Of a DNA stretch of 64,000 nt, positions 46,008 to 55,736 are shown one piece after another (position 1 is the first letter of the stretch; every line of letters starts with the position of its first letter). The translations under genes and the position numbers were made by a program. Source of the DNA: Posidonia oceanica (lineage: Eukaryota > Streptophyta > Magnoliopsida > Alismatales > Posidoniaceae); contig JAZBRS010000020.1 in the NCBI GenBank assembly GCA_037176725.1, positions 54,650,001-54,714,000 of the forward strand. Direction: 5' to 3'. The notes below the pieces were generated by a model, which was not told the origin of the DNA, searched no databases, and worked only from the letters and a program-made list of their open reading frames with translations.

Positions 46008-47397
46008 GGAGGTGGAGGTAGATGATGCGCCAGTGTACTCAATTGTTTTCTTTTTCTTTTCTTTTTTTTTTTTCTTTTCCTTTTTTCTTTTTCTTTTTTT
46101 CTTTCTTTTCTCTTTTCTTTTTTTTTCTTCTAGACTAGTATAGACAATCGCAGGAGATTAAAAAGAAATTACAGACTCAATTAACACTAATTAATACAAA
46201 CTCGGTTGAATAAAGGAAAATAAACAAAACTAAAACAGTTTGTGCCTGCAATCTTGTGGACAATAATAAGTGAACCCCTCAATCAATGCACTGAAACGCA
46301 AGGTTCCCCTGTAGTCGCCTGAATGTCAGGCGGCCAAACAAGCCACTGTTTTCACTAGCGGTTGAGCGAGGCGCCTTCTGAACAGGCGACTATGCCTCTT
46401 GTTCAGTCAGCAAACCAGGTCTGTCTTGGACAGACTACGCAACAGTCAGGAAAAATAATGAAAAATAGGTTTCAAACAGTGCGTTGTTTTTACTTGTTTA
46501 AGTGTTTAATTAATGGATTGATTAATTAAACCTGCGTGGGTCACAAGTAACTGGGATTTTTGGCTTTCAGGTACTCCTCCTTGACCTTCCTTAGGGTCCA
46601 CCAAGAGGGCCTAGATGGGGGCTTGTCTCTCTAAAGAGGGACCCTCCATCTAGGATTCTGTCCTTAGGTTCAACACTTAATCAAACCACAAAACAGTAAA
46701 TAAACATAAAATATTAAAGTGCGAGTATCTACTAAGGGTTATTTTTGACTTAGGGAGAAGGAGGAGTAAAAAATAACTACTTAGGACACCTCAAGATCTT
46801 GATCTAGCTATTACAATTAACACTGAGTATGGGAGAGCGACTTGCACTGGCCCGGGTTCGCTCAGGTTAATTGTTCTAACTAGAGGAAGATTTCCTCAAG
46901 GAACTTTTACTTCAATATATAAACGAATTAATTTCCACCTTATGGGTGGACACAAGCAAACCAAGAAATCGTTAAAAAAACTAAAACACAGTGGACAGGA
47001 AGAGTTGTTTTTAAATTTTTTTTATGCTACTGCAGATCTAAAAATACAGCACAAATTACAAAAAAACAGTAATAATCTGTAGTATAAACAGACTCAGGAT
47101 GTGTCGCCTGTTACAGTGGCGCCCCTGTCAGTCGCCTCCTGGAGGTGCGACTTGGACATACGCTCCTTGGACGGGCGGCTCAGTGCCAAGTCTCCTGACC
47201 TTAGTAAAATAGTCCCAACTGTTAAAGCCAGGGGTTTTACTAATGTCAGAAACAGTAAAAAACAACAAAAAGTTTGGGGTATCGTGAAAAACCTACTCGC
47301 ACGATTTCCAAACTGAAAACAACACTTAGATCTACAAAATAAAAGGGAAGAAGGAAAGGGATTTGCTTACATTACACGAAGGTTGGCTGAAATTGAG
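46008..47397 (-). other. 5' leader of element G
   Basis: Non-coding leader. It contains a T/C-rich tract (46045-46130), a region resembling C and D leaders in layout (phrases around CTCAG and GGGTCC), and GTCGCC stem-loops at 46311-46440 and 47101-47165. No ORF is supported. Confidence 0.7.
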
Positions 47398-47414
47398 TCC
47401 CACCGTGATCGCCA
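47398..47414 (-). promoter_or_regulatory. primer binding site of element G
   Basis: Minus strand TGGCGATCACGGTGGGA, close to the LTR end (CCACA then four bases). Identical over 17 bases to D's PBS. Confidence 0.85.
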
Positions 47415-47418
47415 CTTT

Positions 47419-48847
47419 TGTGGATGAATTTTTGGGGTGCTTGAGTTGAAGATGCCGGCACTTCCACGATGTCAACAGCTTTGTTGTGATCGCCACTCGC
47501 CTTTTGGTAGACAAGACATTTTGGGGGGAGATGATGAAGCTGTGAGTACTCAAATCACTGGATCGACGGCAGGATGTCGTCCAGCGGCTCCTTCATGTTA
47601 TGTAAGCAATTTCCTTTCCTTCAAAACAAATGAGAATAAAAGATGTAGATTAGTTCAAGTGTAGTAAATGTTAACAAAGAAGAATAGAGAATACTAGAAA
47701 CAAATAGATCTAATACTAACCAGGGGTTGTTCCCCACATGCATATGCTATGGGTCCTATTTTAAGGAATGCAATATGAAATGTAATGAAGAAGATTGGAA
47801 GAAGATACTCCCTTCACCCTCGTGCTCTATGCAGTGGAGTAGAAGTGGGGGCACGGTCGGAGCTCCGGCTAGGCTTGAGATCTCTGGGATCATTGTTGGG
47901 ATGTAGTAATCTCTGGGATCTTGGGTTTCTCTGGATTGAGGGTGGAGATTAGGGTTTCTGGCTTGGAAACTCTAGCTGTTTGAAGGTAGAAGCTCAAAAC
48001 CTTAAAAACCTAAAGAGAATTTCTCCAAGATAGGTTTTCCTCACCACTGGCCGAGGGTTCAAACACTGACCCACGGGGTCTATTTATAGACTCCAAGGAG
48101 TGTGGGTGGTTAACACATAGAAATTTCTAGAAAAAGTGGCAGTTATGGCCAGTCACCGCATGGATAGGCGACTAAGGCTAGCAACCGCCCAATCAAACGT
48201 GTGGAAAACCGTAGAAATTCGGTTGACGGGAGCCACGATCGTTAGTCGCTAGTTAGGTTGGCGCCTAACAGTCAAAGGGATCGTGGGAAATAACCGTAGC
48301 AGTTCCGCGATCGTTAGTCGCCTGTTAGGTTGGCGCCTAGCTGTCGAGGGGATCGTGGGACACAATCGCCAAAAATAACCGTTCGATTCGGTTAACGGAG
48401 CCCACGACTGTCAGTCGCCGCTTAGAGTGGTGCCTAGGTTAGTCGCCTGTTGACATGGCGCGTATCCCAGTCGCCTCTCCAGCTGGCAACTAGCAACGTC
48501 TTTTGCATTTTTAACCCTGTCTTTTAAGTTTGATCCAGAAAACTCGATTAAAAGCCCGTAAAACTTCAGATATCTCATGAAATCATAAAAACATCTTCTT
48601 TAACTCAAATCTACCATGGATTTGAGTGGAAAAGTGTGCTCAAAGGTACTCAAACTTACCACTAGTTTGGGCGAGCTAGCTCTGCCACAGCTAATGTCCT
48701 TGAGCTAAGTAGAATCAAGTGTTGTTTTTAAGCAAGTCACGAAAACTCCAGAAAATGTGTTATAAAAGCCTTAGTTATGTGATCTGGGTGCCTCAGAAGT
48801 TCCTGTCATCTATGAACTCTGGGAAATGCGAAAATGGGATATCTACA
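47419..48847 (-). mobile_element. LTR of element G (about 1.43 kb)
   Basis: Minus strand from TGTAGATATCCCATTTTCGC at 48847 to TCCACA at 47419. The outer flank is element E's gag, which resumes in phase with A's gag right at 48848, so G inserted in E. The first five host bases are GCATC. The partner LTR and duplication are not visible. Confidence 0.85.
47558..47584 (-). promoter_or_regulatory. hairpin near G LTR 3' end
   Basis: CTGGATCGAC pairs with GTCGTCCAG (one bulged base), loop of about 8. Same position relative to the PBS as the hairpins of C and D, with unrelated bases. Confidence 0.55.
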
Positions 48848-50279
48848 GCATCAGGTTCAGACCCCAGCATACATTCCTTTCTACACTACACCCATGCACG
48901 GATACGCCGACCATCACGTCGCGCCACCAGGCAACGCGGTGGTGGATTCAGAGGAGCACCTCGGTGAGACCCAAACGGCGTATGTGGTCCCTGCCCCTGC
49001 TGCCTCATCACCTTTGGCAGCCAATCCAGACCCCATCAATGATAGGATGGATGTTCTGGAGAAAGCACTACGTCTAGTGTAGGGCACGGACCACCAGTCC
49101 TACCAATTCCAGGACCTCTGCTATTTTCCAGAGGCCGCACTCCCTTCGAAATTTCGCATTCTGAAATTTGATAAATACAACGGTAGAGGCTGCCCCATCT
49201 CGCATGTGAAGGCATACTATGGGGACCTTTCTCAGCTTCTAGCTGATGAAAGGCTCCTTATCTGCCAATTTCAGAAGAGTTTAACCGGTACCGCACTCAA
49301 GTGGTTCACTTCCCTTGACATGGCCACGATTCAGACTTGGACTGATCTTTCTCAGGCTTTCCTTGAGCCGTATGCTTTCAACCTCGACTTGATCCCCAAG
49401 AGGAAGGATCTTGTCGCCATCTAGTAGAGGCCTCAAGAGCCATTCGGGGAGTATATCAGTCGCTGGCGCACCACAGCCGCCCAGGTCAAAGATTGACCCT
49501 CTGAGGAGGATTCTATCAAGATGATTATCAAAGGGGTGCTACCAGCGATTGGGACTCTGCTTTGCATTTAGCACATCACTAGTCATGTATAGCTGGTTAG
49601 GGCTGTGCCCGTGTGGAAAGCTCACTGAGAAGTGGGCATTTCCCCACGCTTTCTGCATTGGCTAGGCGGGCCAACACCTCCAGCAATCGCAGTAGCGACA
49701 ACAACAACTACTCCACTCCCGACTGCTCCGAGCGGCTCACCGAAGCATACGCCGAACCTCCCGCAGTGCCTGCCTTTGTAGAGAGTCAGCCAGACCCTTT
49801 TCCGCTAGAGCACGCACCTAACTATGCACCCAATGCACACACTGCCACCATCGAGCTTGTGCATCATGTCGCACCCGCTCGGTAAGGACTCCAACCAGGG
49901 CAAAGACGACCTCTTCGGGCTGAGTGTGATTACACCCCTCTGCCTGAACCACTGAGCGTCATCTTCCCTCAAGTTGAGTCGCTCCTGAGACTCCCGGCTG
50001 TTTGTCTGTCACTGAACCCCCCTCTGTGGTGGCATGATACAGATTAGTTATGTAGTTTCTATCAAGCCACCGGGCACTCGATGGACGACTGCCTCACTCT
50101 CCGGGATGCTGTTCAGCGCCTGATCGATCGCAGGATCATTAGCGTTGGTGTGCAGGAAGTAGCACTTGCACATACACCTGCACTTGCACTCACACACCCT
50201 AGTGTAGCCAACCCTTCCTCTTCCGAGCCTGCAGGCTTCGCAGTTGCTAGAACCTCGGGGGTCTACTCCATGCTTTTCT
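48848..50279 (+). pseudogene. gag of element E
   Basis: Plus-strand version of A's gag, entered mid-protein at the G insertion. In order: PAYIPFYTTPMHGYADHHVA, DRMDVLEKALRLV, FPEAALPSKFRILKFDKYNG, LLICQFQKSLTGTALKWFTS, FNLDLIPKRKDLVAI, PFGEYISRWRTTAAQVKD, then SLRSGHFPTLSALARRA and a knuckle remnant YQATGHSMDDCLTLRDAVQR near 50085. Stops occur at about 49080, 49425 and 49560 and beyond. The leading C of the knuckle is not clear. No protease, RT or integrase follows, so E is gag-only. Confidence 0.85.
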
Positions 50280-50689
50280 GAGTCAAGCTCCGCCCCGGTG
50301 GATCCTTTCGATCCCATCAGTGCAACCTCCTCTTCTTGCTTTCCCTAGTTCGTCTGCAGGACGCTCGGAGATGCAGTGGTAGCGTTGACAGCAAGCCCAT
50401 TCGCAGCGCCATCCAGGTTAGCTCCTCCTCCAACCTTTGCAGCTCCAGTGGACCTCGCAGACAACATCAGTAGCATAGGAACGGACCCAGCATCTCCCTC
50501 CCGAGGTTGCTGGCAGGTAAGTCCCTCTTACCTCTCTTTTGATTACTACACTGTCTTTTCTTTTCATTTTATTTTGTTTTGCGTTTTCTTGCCTTGTCAG
50601 AAAATCATAAAAAACATAAAATCTATAAAAACCTAAAGAAAAAAAACATGCATCTCTTTCTTTCTTCTGCATTCATCTGCACATGGTTG

Positions 50690-53100
50690 GCACCCCTAAC
50701 TGCTTGGCGATAGGTCTATTAACCTATCACATAGGGCTGATATCCCTAACTATTCGGCGATGGGTCCGTCAACTCATCACCGGGCTGATAGCCCTAACTA
50801 TCCGGCGATAGGTCCGTCAACTTATCACCTTGCATATCATATCATTCTTTGCAGATATCTGTCATCATGCATTCTTCATCTTTTGCTTACATATCATTTC
50901 TTGCATTCTGGAAAACCCCAAAAACAAAAAACAAGAAAATCAAAAAACGCCAAAAATATTTTCTTCGCTTTTCTGCTGGTTTTCCCTTTTTATGTTTTCC
51001 TAAACCAAAAACCATAAAAATACAAAACCAATGCAAAAACCAAAAACGTGTTTGTCCCTTCCCCTTTCTAAAAAATACAAAACTCATAAACATTTGTATA
51101 ATCAGAAACCCAGCTTTGGACAAACAAGCAGCGCTTAGAGGATGTAAAGCAGTGACAATCTCAGGCAGGTCTCTCTCGAGCAGCACTATCTCTTGCATGT
51201 GGCTACAAAGTGAGACTAGAGCAAAATAGAGCATCTCGCTGAGCTAAAAACTCCAGAAGCGAGATCCACCTTACCAAGAGAGTCCACCGAACATGGAGAG
51301 GACAAAAGTAGAGCAGAGCATAGCCAGAGGCTGTCTACACATTGCAGAGGCTGAAGGTGTATGCCGATCAGCCAAACTCTTAACGCCTCACCCAGGACCA
51401 CTACCCCAAGAGGGCGAAGACATGCATGTCCAAAAGAATAGAGATCATGTGAGCAAAAGAATATGATAACATGATATGCATGCTGAGCACAAAAGAAAAA
51501 TGAAGAAAGAAATTGAAGAAAGAAGGTGCTCATGAGAGGAGTGACTCGGACGAGCATCGAAGCCCCCTCAGCTATCAACTTCAAGCACTGCAATGGCAAC
51601 TGCACGAGATACATTATCAAAAGGACCTGGCCCCACCCTCCAAGCCCATTAGCACGCTCCAATCCCCTGTGCAGACAACAATTACATCTGTGGCAGGCTA
51701 GATGTAACTCCAGTCACTCATGAAGGGAAAAAAACCAATCTATGAGCGTCAAAAGTGGTAGTCGGTCCCTGAGGAATTGAGACAGAGGCAGTGAAACTAC
51801 ATCCAACGCTTCTGCTACCCACAGGCAGCCAAAGGCTATACTCTGCAAAGCTAAGGCCTCATCCCGAACTAAGAGTGAGAAAGAGAGCCACCGACCACAA
51901 CTCGGCATGGCGTTGCTCGAGGATCTAGGACCCTTGAGTCAGAAAGTGCAGAAGCACTCTCTTGGCAACAGCTGCTTTTGTGTCCAAAGCCATCAAAACA
52001 TGCATGCTATAATAAATTATCTTCCCTTCTCCCTATTTTCGAAAATCGAAGCCAAGGACGAGCACTTTTGCTTGCCTCGCTCAGAGGCTCTGTGCTTTCA
52101 AATTTTGCCGCCCACCGTGTTGGGTAGGTCCGTGATGACCAGCGTGTCCCTTGTTTGTCACTCTATGATGTTGCATCGCATGCTCGCGCTGAGACCATTG
52201 CACACCTACCACGATGGGTTATTGTCTTCTCTCTATATCATTCTGCATTCCTCTGCATCGGGCTGGCAGACCTAACTGCTCGGTTGACACCCGTCAAAAT
52301 GTCACCCCGCATTCCCGTGTTGCATTCGGGCTGATATCCCTAACTATTCGGTGATAGGTCCGTCAACTTCTCACTCATTCATCCATTCATACATCCATCC
52401 ATCCATCCTCGCATTTCGATGCCACGGGCGCTCAGGCTGTCCCCTGGTATCATCCCTGATACCAGGGGCATCTTTTCTACAGTCCTGTGGTATCACTCCC
52501 CCTCATCTCATCGGGCTGGCAGCCCTAACTGCTCGGCGATAGGTCCGTCAACCTATCACCCTGCATTTTCTCTGCATTATCTCATTGCATTCCCCACCGG
52601 CATTGCACATCGCACGGTGAACCCTTTCATCCATCTCCTTGCATTCGGGCTGGTACCCCCTAACTACTCAGTTGACAAACTCGTTAGTTTTGTCTCCACT
52701 TTGCATTTTGATGTCATGGGTACTTCGACTGTCCCTTGGTATCGTTCATCGATACTAGGGGCATCTTTATTTTGCTGCCCCATGGTATCCCATTTCCATC
52801 TGCATCGGGCTGACATCCCCAACTGTTACGGGAGCGTCCACGGACCTCTGCCACACCTTCGGGTATGGTATTCCCATTGCATTCGTGGCTACAAGTCGTC
52901 TCATTTGTCACCACCTCTCTTGCTTGACAAACTCGCTGGCCTGTCAATGCCTTCGATACTAGCTGCATTTGGTAGCCCCTTGGTATCATCTCACCCCCAT
53001 TCGGGCCGATAGCCCTAACTATTTGGTGATGAGTCCGTTAACTCCTCAGAGGGTCGATACTCCCTAACTATCTGGTGATAGGTCTGTTAACTTATCACCC
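50690..53100 (+). repeat. GATA...TATC stem-loops of element E
   Basis: Copies of GGGCTGATAGCCCTAACTAT then CGGCGATAGGTCCGTCAAC and CTATCACC, at 50700-50840, 52325-52375, 52505-52560 and 52998-53100. Related GACA...TGTC forms lie at 52280-52305, 52670-52700 and 52930-52950. Paired bases change together (GATA/TATC, GATG/CATC, GACA/TGTC). The perfect CCCCTGGTATC / GATACCAGGGG palindrome is at about 52440-52470. Confidence 0.75.
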
Positions 53101-53159
53101 CTTCGTCGTAGTGTAATAGCATTCTGTTGCATGGCATTAGCATCTCATCATCACACGGA

Positions 53160-53995
53160 CATCGCGCGCTTAGGATTCGAACCCTTGGCTCGTGTATTAC
53201 TTAAGGTAACATCCTCGGCACCCGTAAGACTTTCGTAGCTTGCCGACTTTGGATGGCACCCGCAGTAGTGCGCGGCCCTGGGATCGTCTTCTCAATTTTG
53301 CGTGCTCGGCGTTCCATTGTCTATACACTGCATTTCACTGCATAACATTAGCATTTCATTGCATAACATCATATAGCTTTCTCGTATCCTCCGTAGAGTC
53401 AGTCCTAGTATTGCATCTCATCATCACACGGACACTGCGCCCTTAGGATTCGAACCCTTGGTTCGCGTATTGCCTAAGGTAGCATCCTCGGCACCCGCAA
53501 GACTTTCGCAGCTTGCCAGCTTTGGATGATGCTCGCAGTAATGTGCGGCCCAGGATTGTTTTCTCGGTTTCGTGTGGCCGGCGTCCCACTGTTTATACAC
53601 TTCATTCCACGGCATAGCTTCGCGCGCTTAGGATTCGAACCTCTGGTTCGCATATTGCCTAAAGTAGCATCCTCAGCACCTGCAAAACTTTCACAGCTTG
53701 CCGGCTTTAGATGATACTCGCAGCAGTGCGCGACCCAGGATCGTTTTCTCAGTCTCGCATGCCCCATGGCATAACATTGCATTCTTATTGTGCTACTACT
53801 CCACTGTAGTCATTACACCAACTCCCGCATTCCGTTTCCCTGACATGGCGTGCTTAGGAAACCGAACCCCTGATCATGCATTGCTTAAAGTGACATCTTC
53901 AGCACCCGCAGCTCTCTGCAGCCTGCTGGCTTAAGATGACACCCGCGGTAGTGCACGGCCGGGATCGCCTCCTTGACATTACGTGCTCGCCATCG
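53160..53995. repeat. four-copy ~150-bp repeat in E 3' UTR
   Basis: Copies start near 53166, 53437, 53623 and 53846. Each runs GCTTAGGATTCGAACC, ATTGCCTAAGGTAGCATCCT, GGCACCCGCAAGACTTTCGC, AGCTTGCCGGCTTTGGATGA, GCAGTAGTGCGCGGCC. Spacing is uneven because the spacers (containing CATTGCATAACA) differ. The start of each unit, read on the minus strand, is GGTTCGAATCC, identical to a tRNA T-arm/B-box. Confidence 0.85.
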
Positions 53996-54371
53996 CATGC
54001 GCATCCACAGCATCTCTCTTTCTGCATCTTACTTTCGGCATCTCCACTGCCTACAGCAGAAGCTTGGCAAACGGCACCCCCACGCGAGAGCAGTACACCG
54101 GACGACTTTCCCGAAGTACTGCCCGGCGACCTTCACCTTTGCATTGCATTTTCTGCCTTTTCGTGTGCATGCATCAGCCGCTTTCCCCCCAGAGGAGTAC
54201 AGCGCAATGAGCATTAGCGTAGGCATCACATCTGCTATCACTATACACTAGTCTTTGCATTGGCACAGCATCCTAGTGTTCACATGCATCTGCATTCGGC
54301 AACGAGTCGTGATTTTTGGTGCATCTACCGAATAAATGACTCACGCCTATAAAAAAACTAGCCTCTTATCA

Positions 54372-54467
54372 GTGTTAAAATGGGGTGTCTTGTCAACCCT
54401 GAGCCACGGTCTCGCTACGCTTGACCTCGCTCAGGGAGGGGCATCTGTAGACACCCCATTTTGACAC
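54372..54467 (+). promoter_or_regulatory. PPT/LTR-junction hairpin of element E
   Basis: Outer arm 54372-54390 (GTGTTAAAATGGGGTGTCT) pairs with the LTR start 54449-54467 over 19 positions, one as G-U. Inner arm CCCTGAGC (54397-54404) pairs perfectly with GCTCAGGG (54429-54436). See 5484-5573 for the version in A. Confidence 0.65.
54429..54445 (+). promoter_or_regulatory. polypurine tract of element E
   Basis: AGGGAGGGGCATC immediately before TGTAGACACCCC at 54446. Confidence 0.85.
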
Positions 54468-55716
54468 CTAGCGGTGGATCAAACCTAGAGAAATGAGCTC
54501 GGAAACTGCAGATTCATCCTTTTCCCTAAAACCCGACATTTCCATTCAAACTGACCCAATTTGACCTAAAAGCAAATCCCATTCCAAAACCTACCCAAAA
54601 CTAACCCAAAACAATCCATTTCCCATTTCCAAACATAACCTAAGCCGTCCACAAGTCCAAGCCCATTTGTAGCCTAGCCTACTGACTTTGCACGTTCAGG
54701 CGCCGCACTCACAGACGATTGGGCTTGGTCGCACATCTGTTTCCCCAAACTTGCCTTATTTGGCTAAAGTCGAAATTCGTGCTTTGCCTCCACTAGAGGT
54801 CCTTTGACCAGTCAAGGGTTTAATTGGCCTTAATGGTCATTAATCAGCCTTTTATTGAAGAATATTCTTTGATCCTAGCATCTTTGCCTCGGAGGGTCGT
54901 TGGACGTTTGCTATTCTAGCGTCCAACATTAGATGCTGTAACGTCTAGTGTCCAACATCTTTGAAACAGTAAAGTTTGCTGACTTGGCCTTTATGTCCTT
55001 ATTTGTTCTTCCCTTGCTTCTATAAAAGCAGCGGTACCCCCACCAGGTCAAAGGACAGGGGGGGTTTCATGAGAATTGGAGAGGAATTTTAGGCCATTGT
55101 TTTGAGTCAGAAATTGGTCACAAAAATTTGGAGGTTGAGGGATTTTTCCTGAGTGAGAAAAAGAGCTTGAGTCCTCCTTTGTCGTCAGTGACATCATGTC
55201 GACACCTCTTGCATTCCGTACATAGATAAAAAGGGGGCTCTCTTTAGTTTTCCTTTTTTCATATCATATGTTTAATTTCGTAGTATAGCAAAGCATTTCA
55301 TTTCATATATTGTTGTAGCTAGGCATAGTCATACTTAGTTGCAACCGGGGGGATAAAACCCCTTGGGTAAGTATTCCTCCTTTCATTTTATGTTATTTTC
55401 AATTTGCTTTGAATCGCTTACTACACTATATTTAATCTGCATCTTTAAATCTGTTTTGCAAGGAAAAGAAGAAAAAGAAGAAACTCACCAAGCACGAGCA
55501 CCCTTGGGCAACGCAGGCGTTGTCCCAAGGTAGCTGAACCCACAACCATCACACATCTGTGAAGGCGTCTTGAGGGCCGGCGAAAGCGAACCTAGAGTGG
55601 CGATCACACCAATTCCGTCACCTGTGGAGTGACGGGGTTGGATACAAAAAAGGGGTGATAGGAAGCACAAATAGACACCTACAAGCTTCTCACTAACCAA
55701 AAACCCCATATCCACA
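54446..55716 (+). mobile_element. chimeric LTR: E (type 1) start fused to D (type 2) end
   Basis: The first about 320 bp resemble the start of B's LTR (TGTAGACACCCCATTTTGAC, then CCAAAAC..ACCC phrases and the AAGTCCAAGCCCATTT..TAGCC stretch). From about 54770 (GCCTTATTTGGCTAAA) it resembles the inner part of C's LTR, ending TCCACA at 55716, three bases before a type 2 PBS. A PPT of E lies on its left and a PBS of D on its right. A GGACGT/GCGTCC hairpin is at 54900-54960. The fusion point is an estimate. Confidence 0.75.
55502..55530 (+). promoter_or_regulatory. conserved hairpin near D LTR 3' end
   Basis: CCTTGGGCAACG pairs with CGTTGTCCCAAGG, one bulged T, loop about 4. Confidence 0.7.
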
Positions 55717-55719
55717 GAT

Positions 55720-55736
55720 TGGCGATCACGGTGGGA
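55720..55736 (+). promoter_or_regulatory. primer binding site of element D
   Basis: TGGCGATCACGGTGGGA, three bases after the LTR end. Same sequence as G's PBS. Confidence 0.85.

Larger units (their letters stand above)
46311..48490 (-). repeat. dispersed GTCGCC...GGCGAC stem-loops of element G
   Basis: Six or more sites: 46314-46440, 47101-47165, 48150-48190, 48245-48285, 48310-48345 and 48405-48490. Example: CGCCTGA (46316-46322) with TCAGGCG (46326-46332). Typical phrase: TTAGTCGCCTGTTAGG then TTGGCGCCTA. Same core as in the LTR of B, a different LTR type. Confidence 0.7.
50280..54428 (+). other. 3' UTR of element E
   Basis: Runs from the end of gag to the PPT without pol. 50280-50520 may be a last coding scrap. 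50560-50680 and 50920-51090 are A/T-rich. 51100-52100 holds no recognisable gene or repeat. The rest carries GATA/TATC stem-loops, GGTATC palindromes and a four-copy ~150-bp repeat, listed separately. Near the PPT it matches A's 3' UTR in opposite orientation. Confidence 0.65.
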
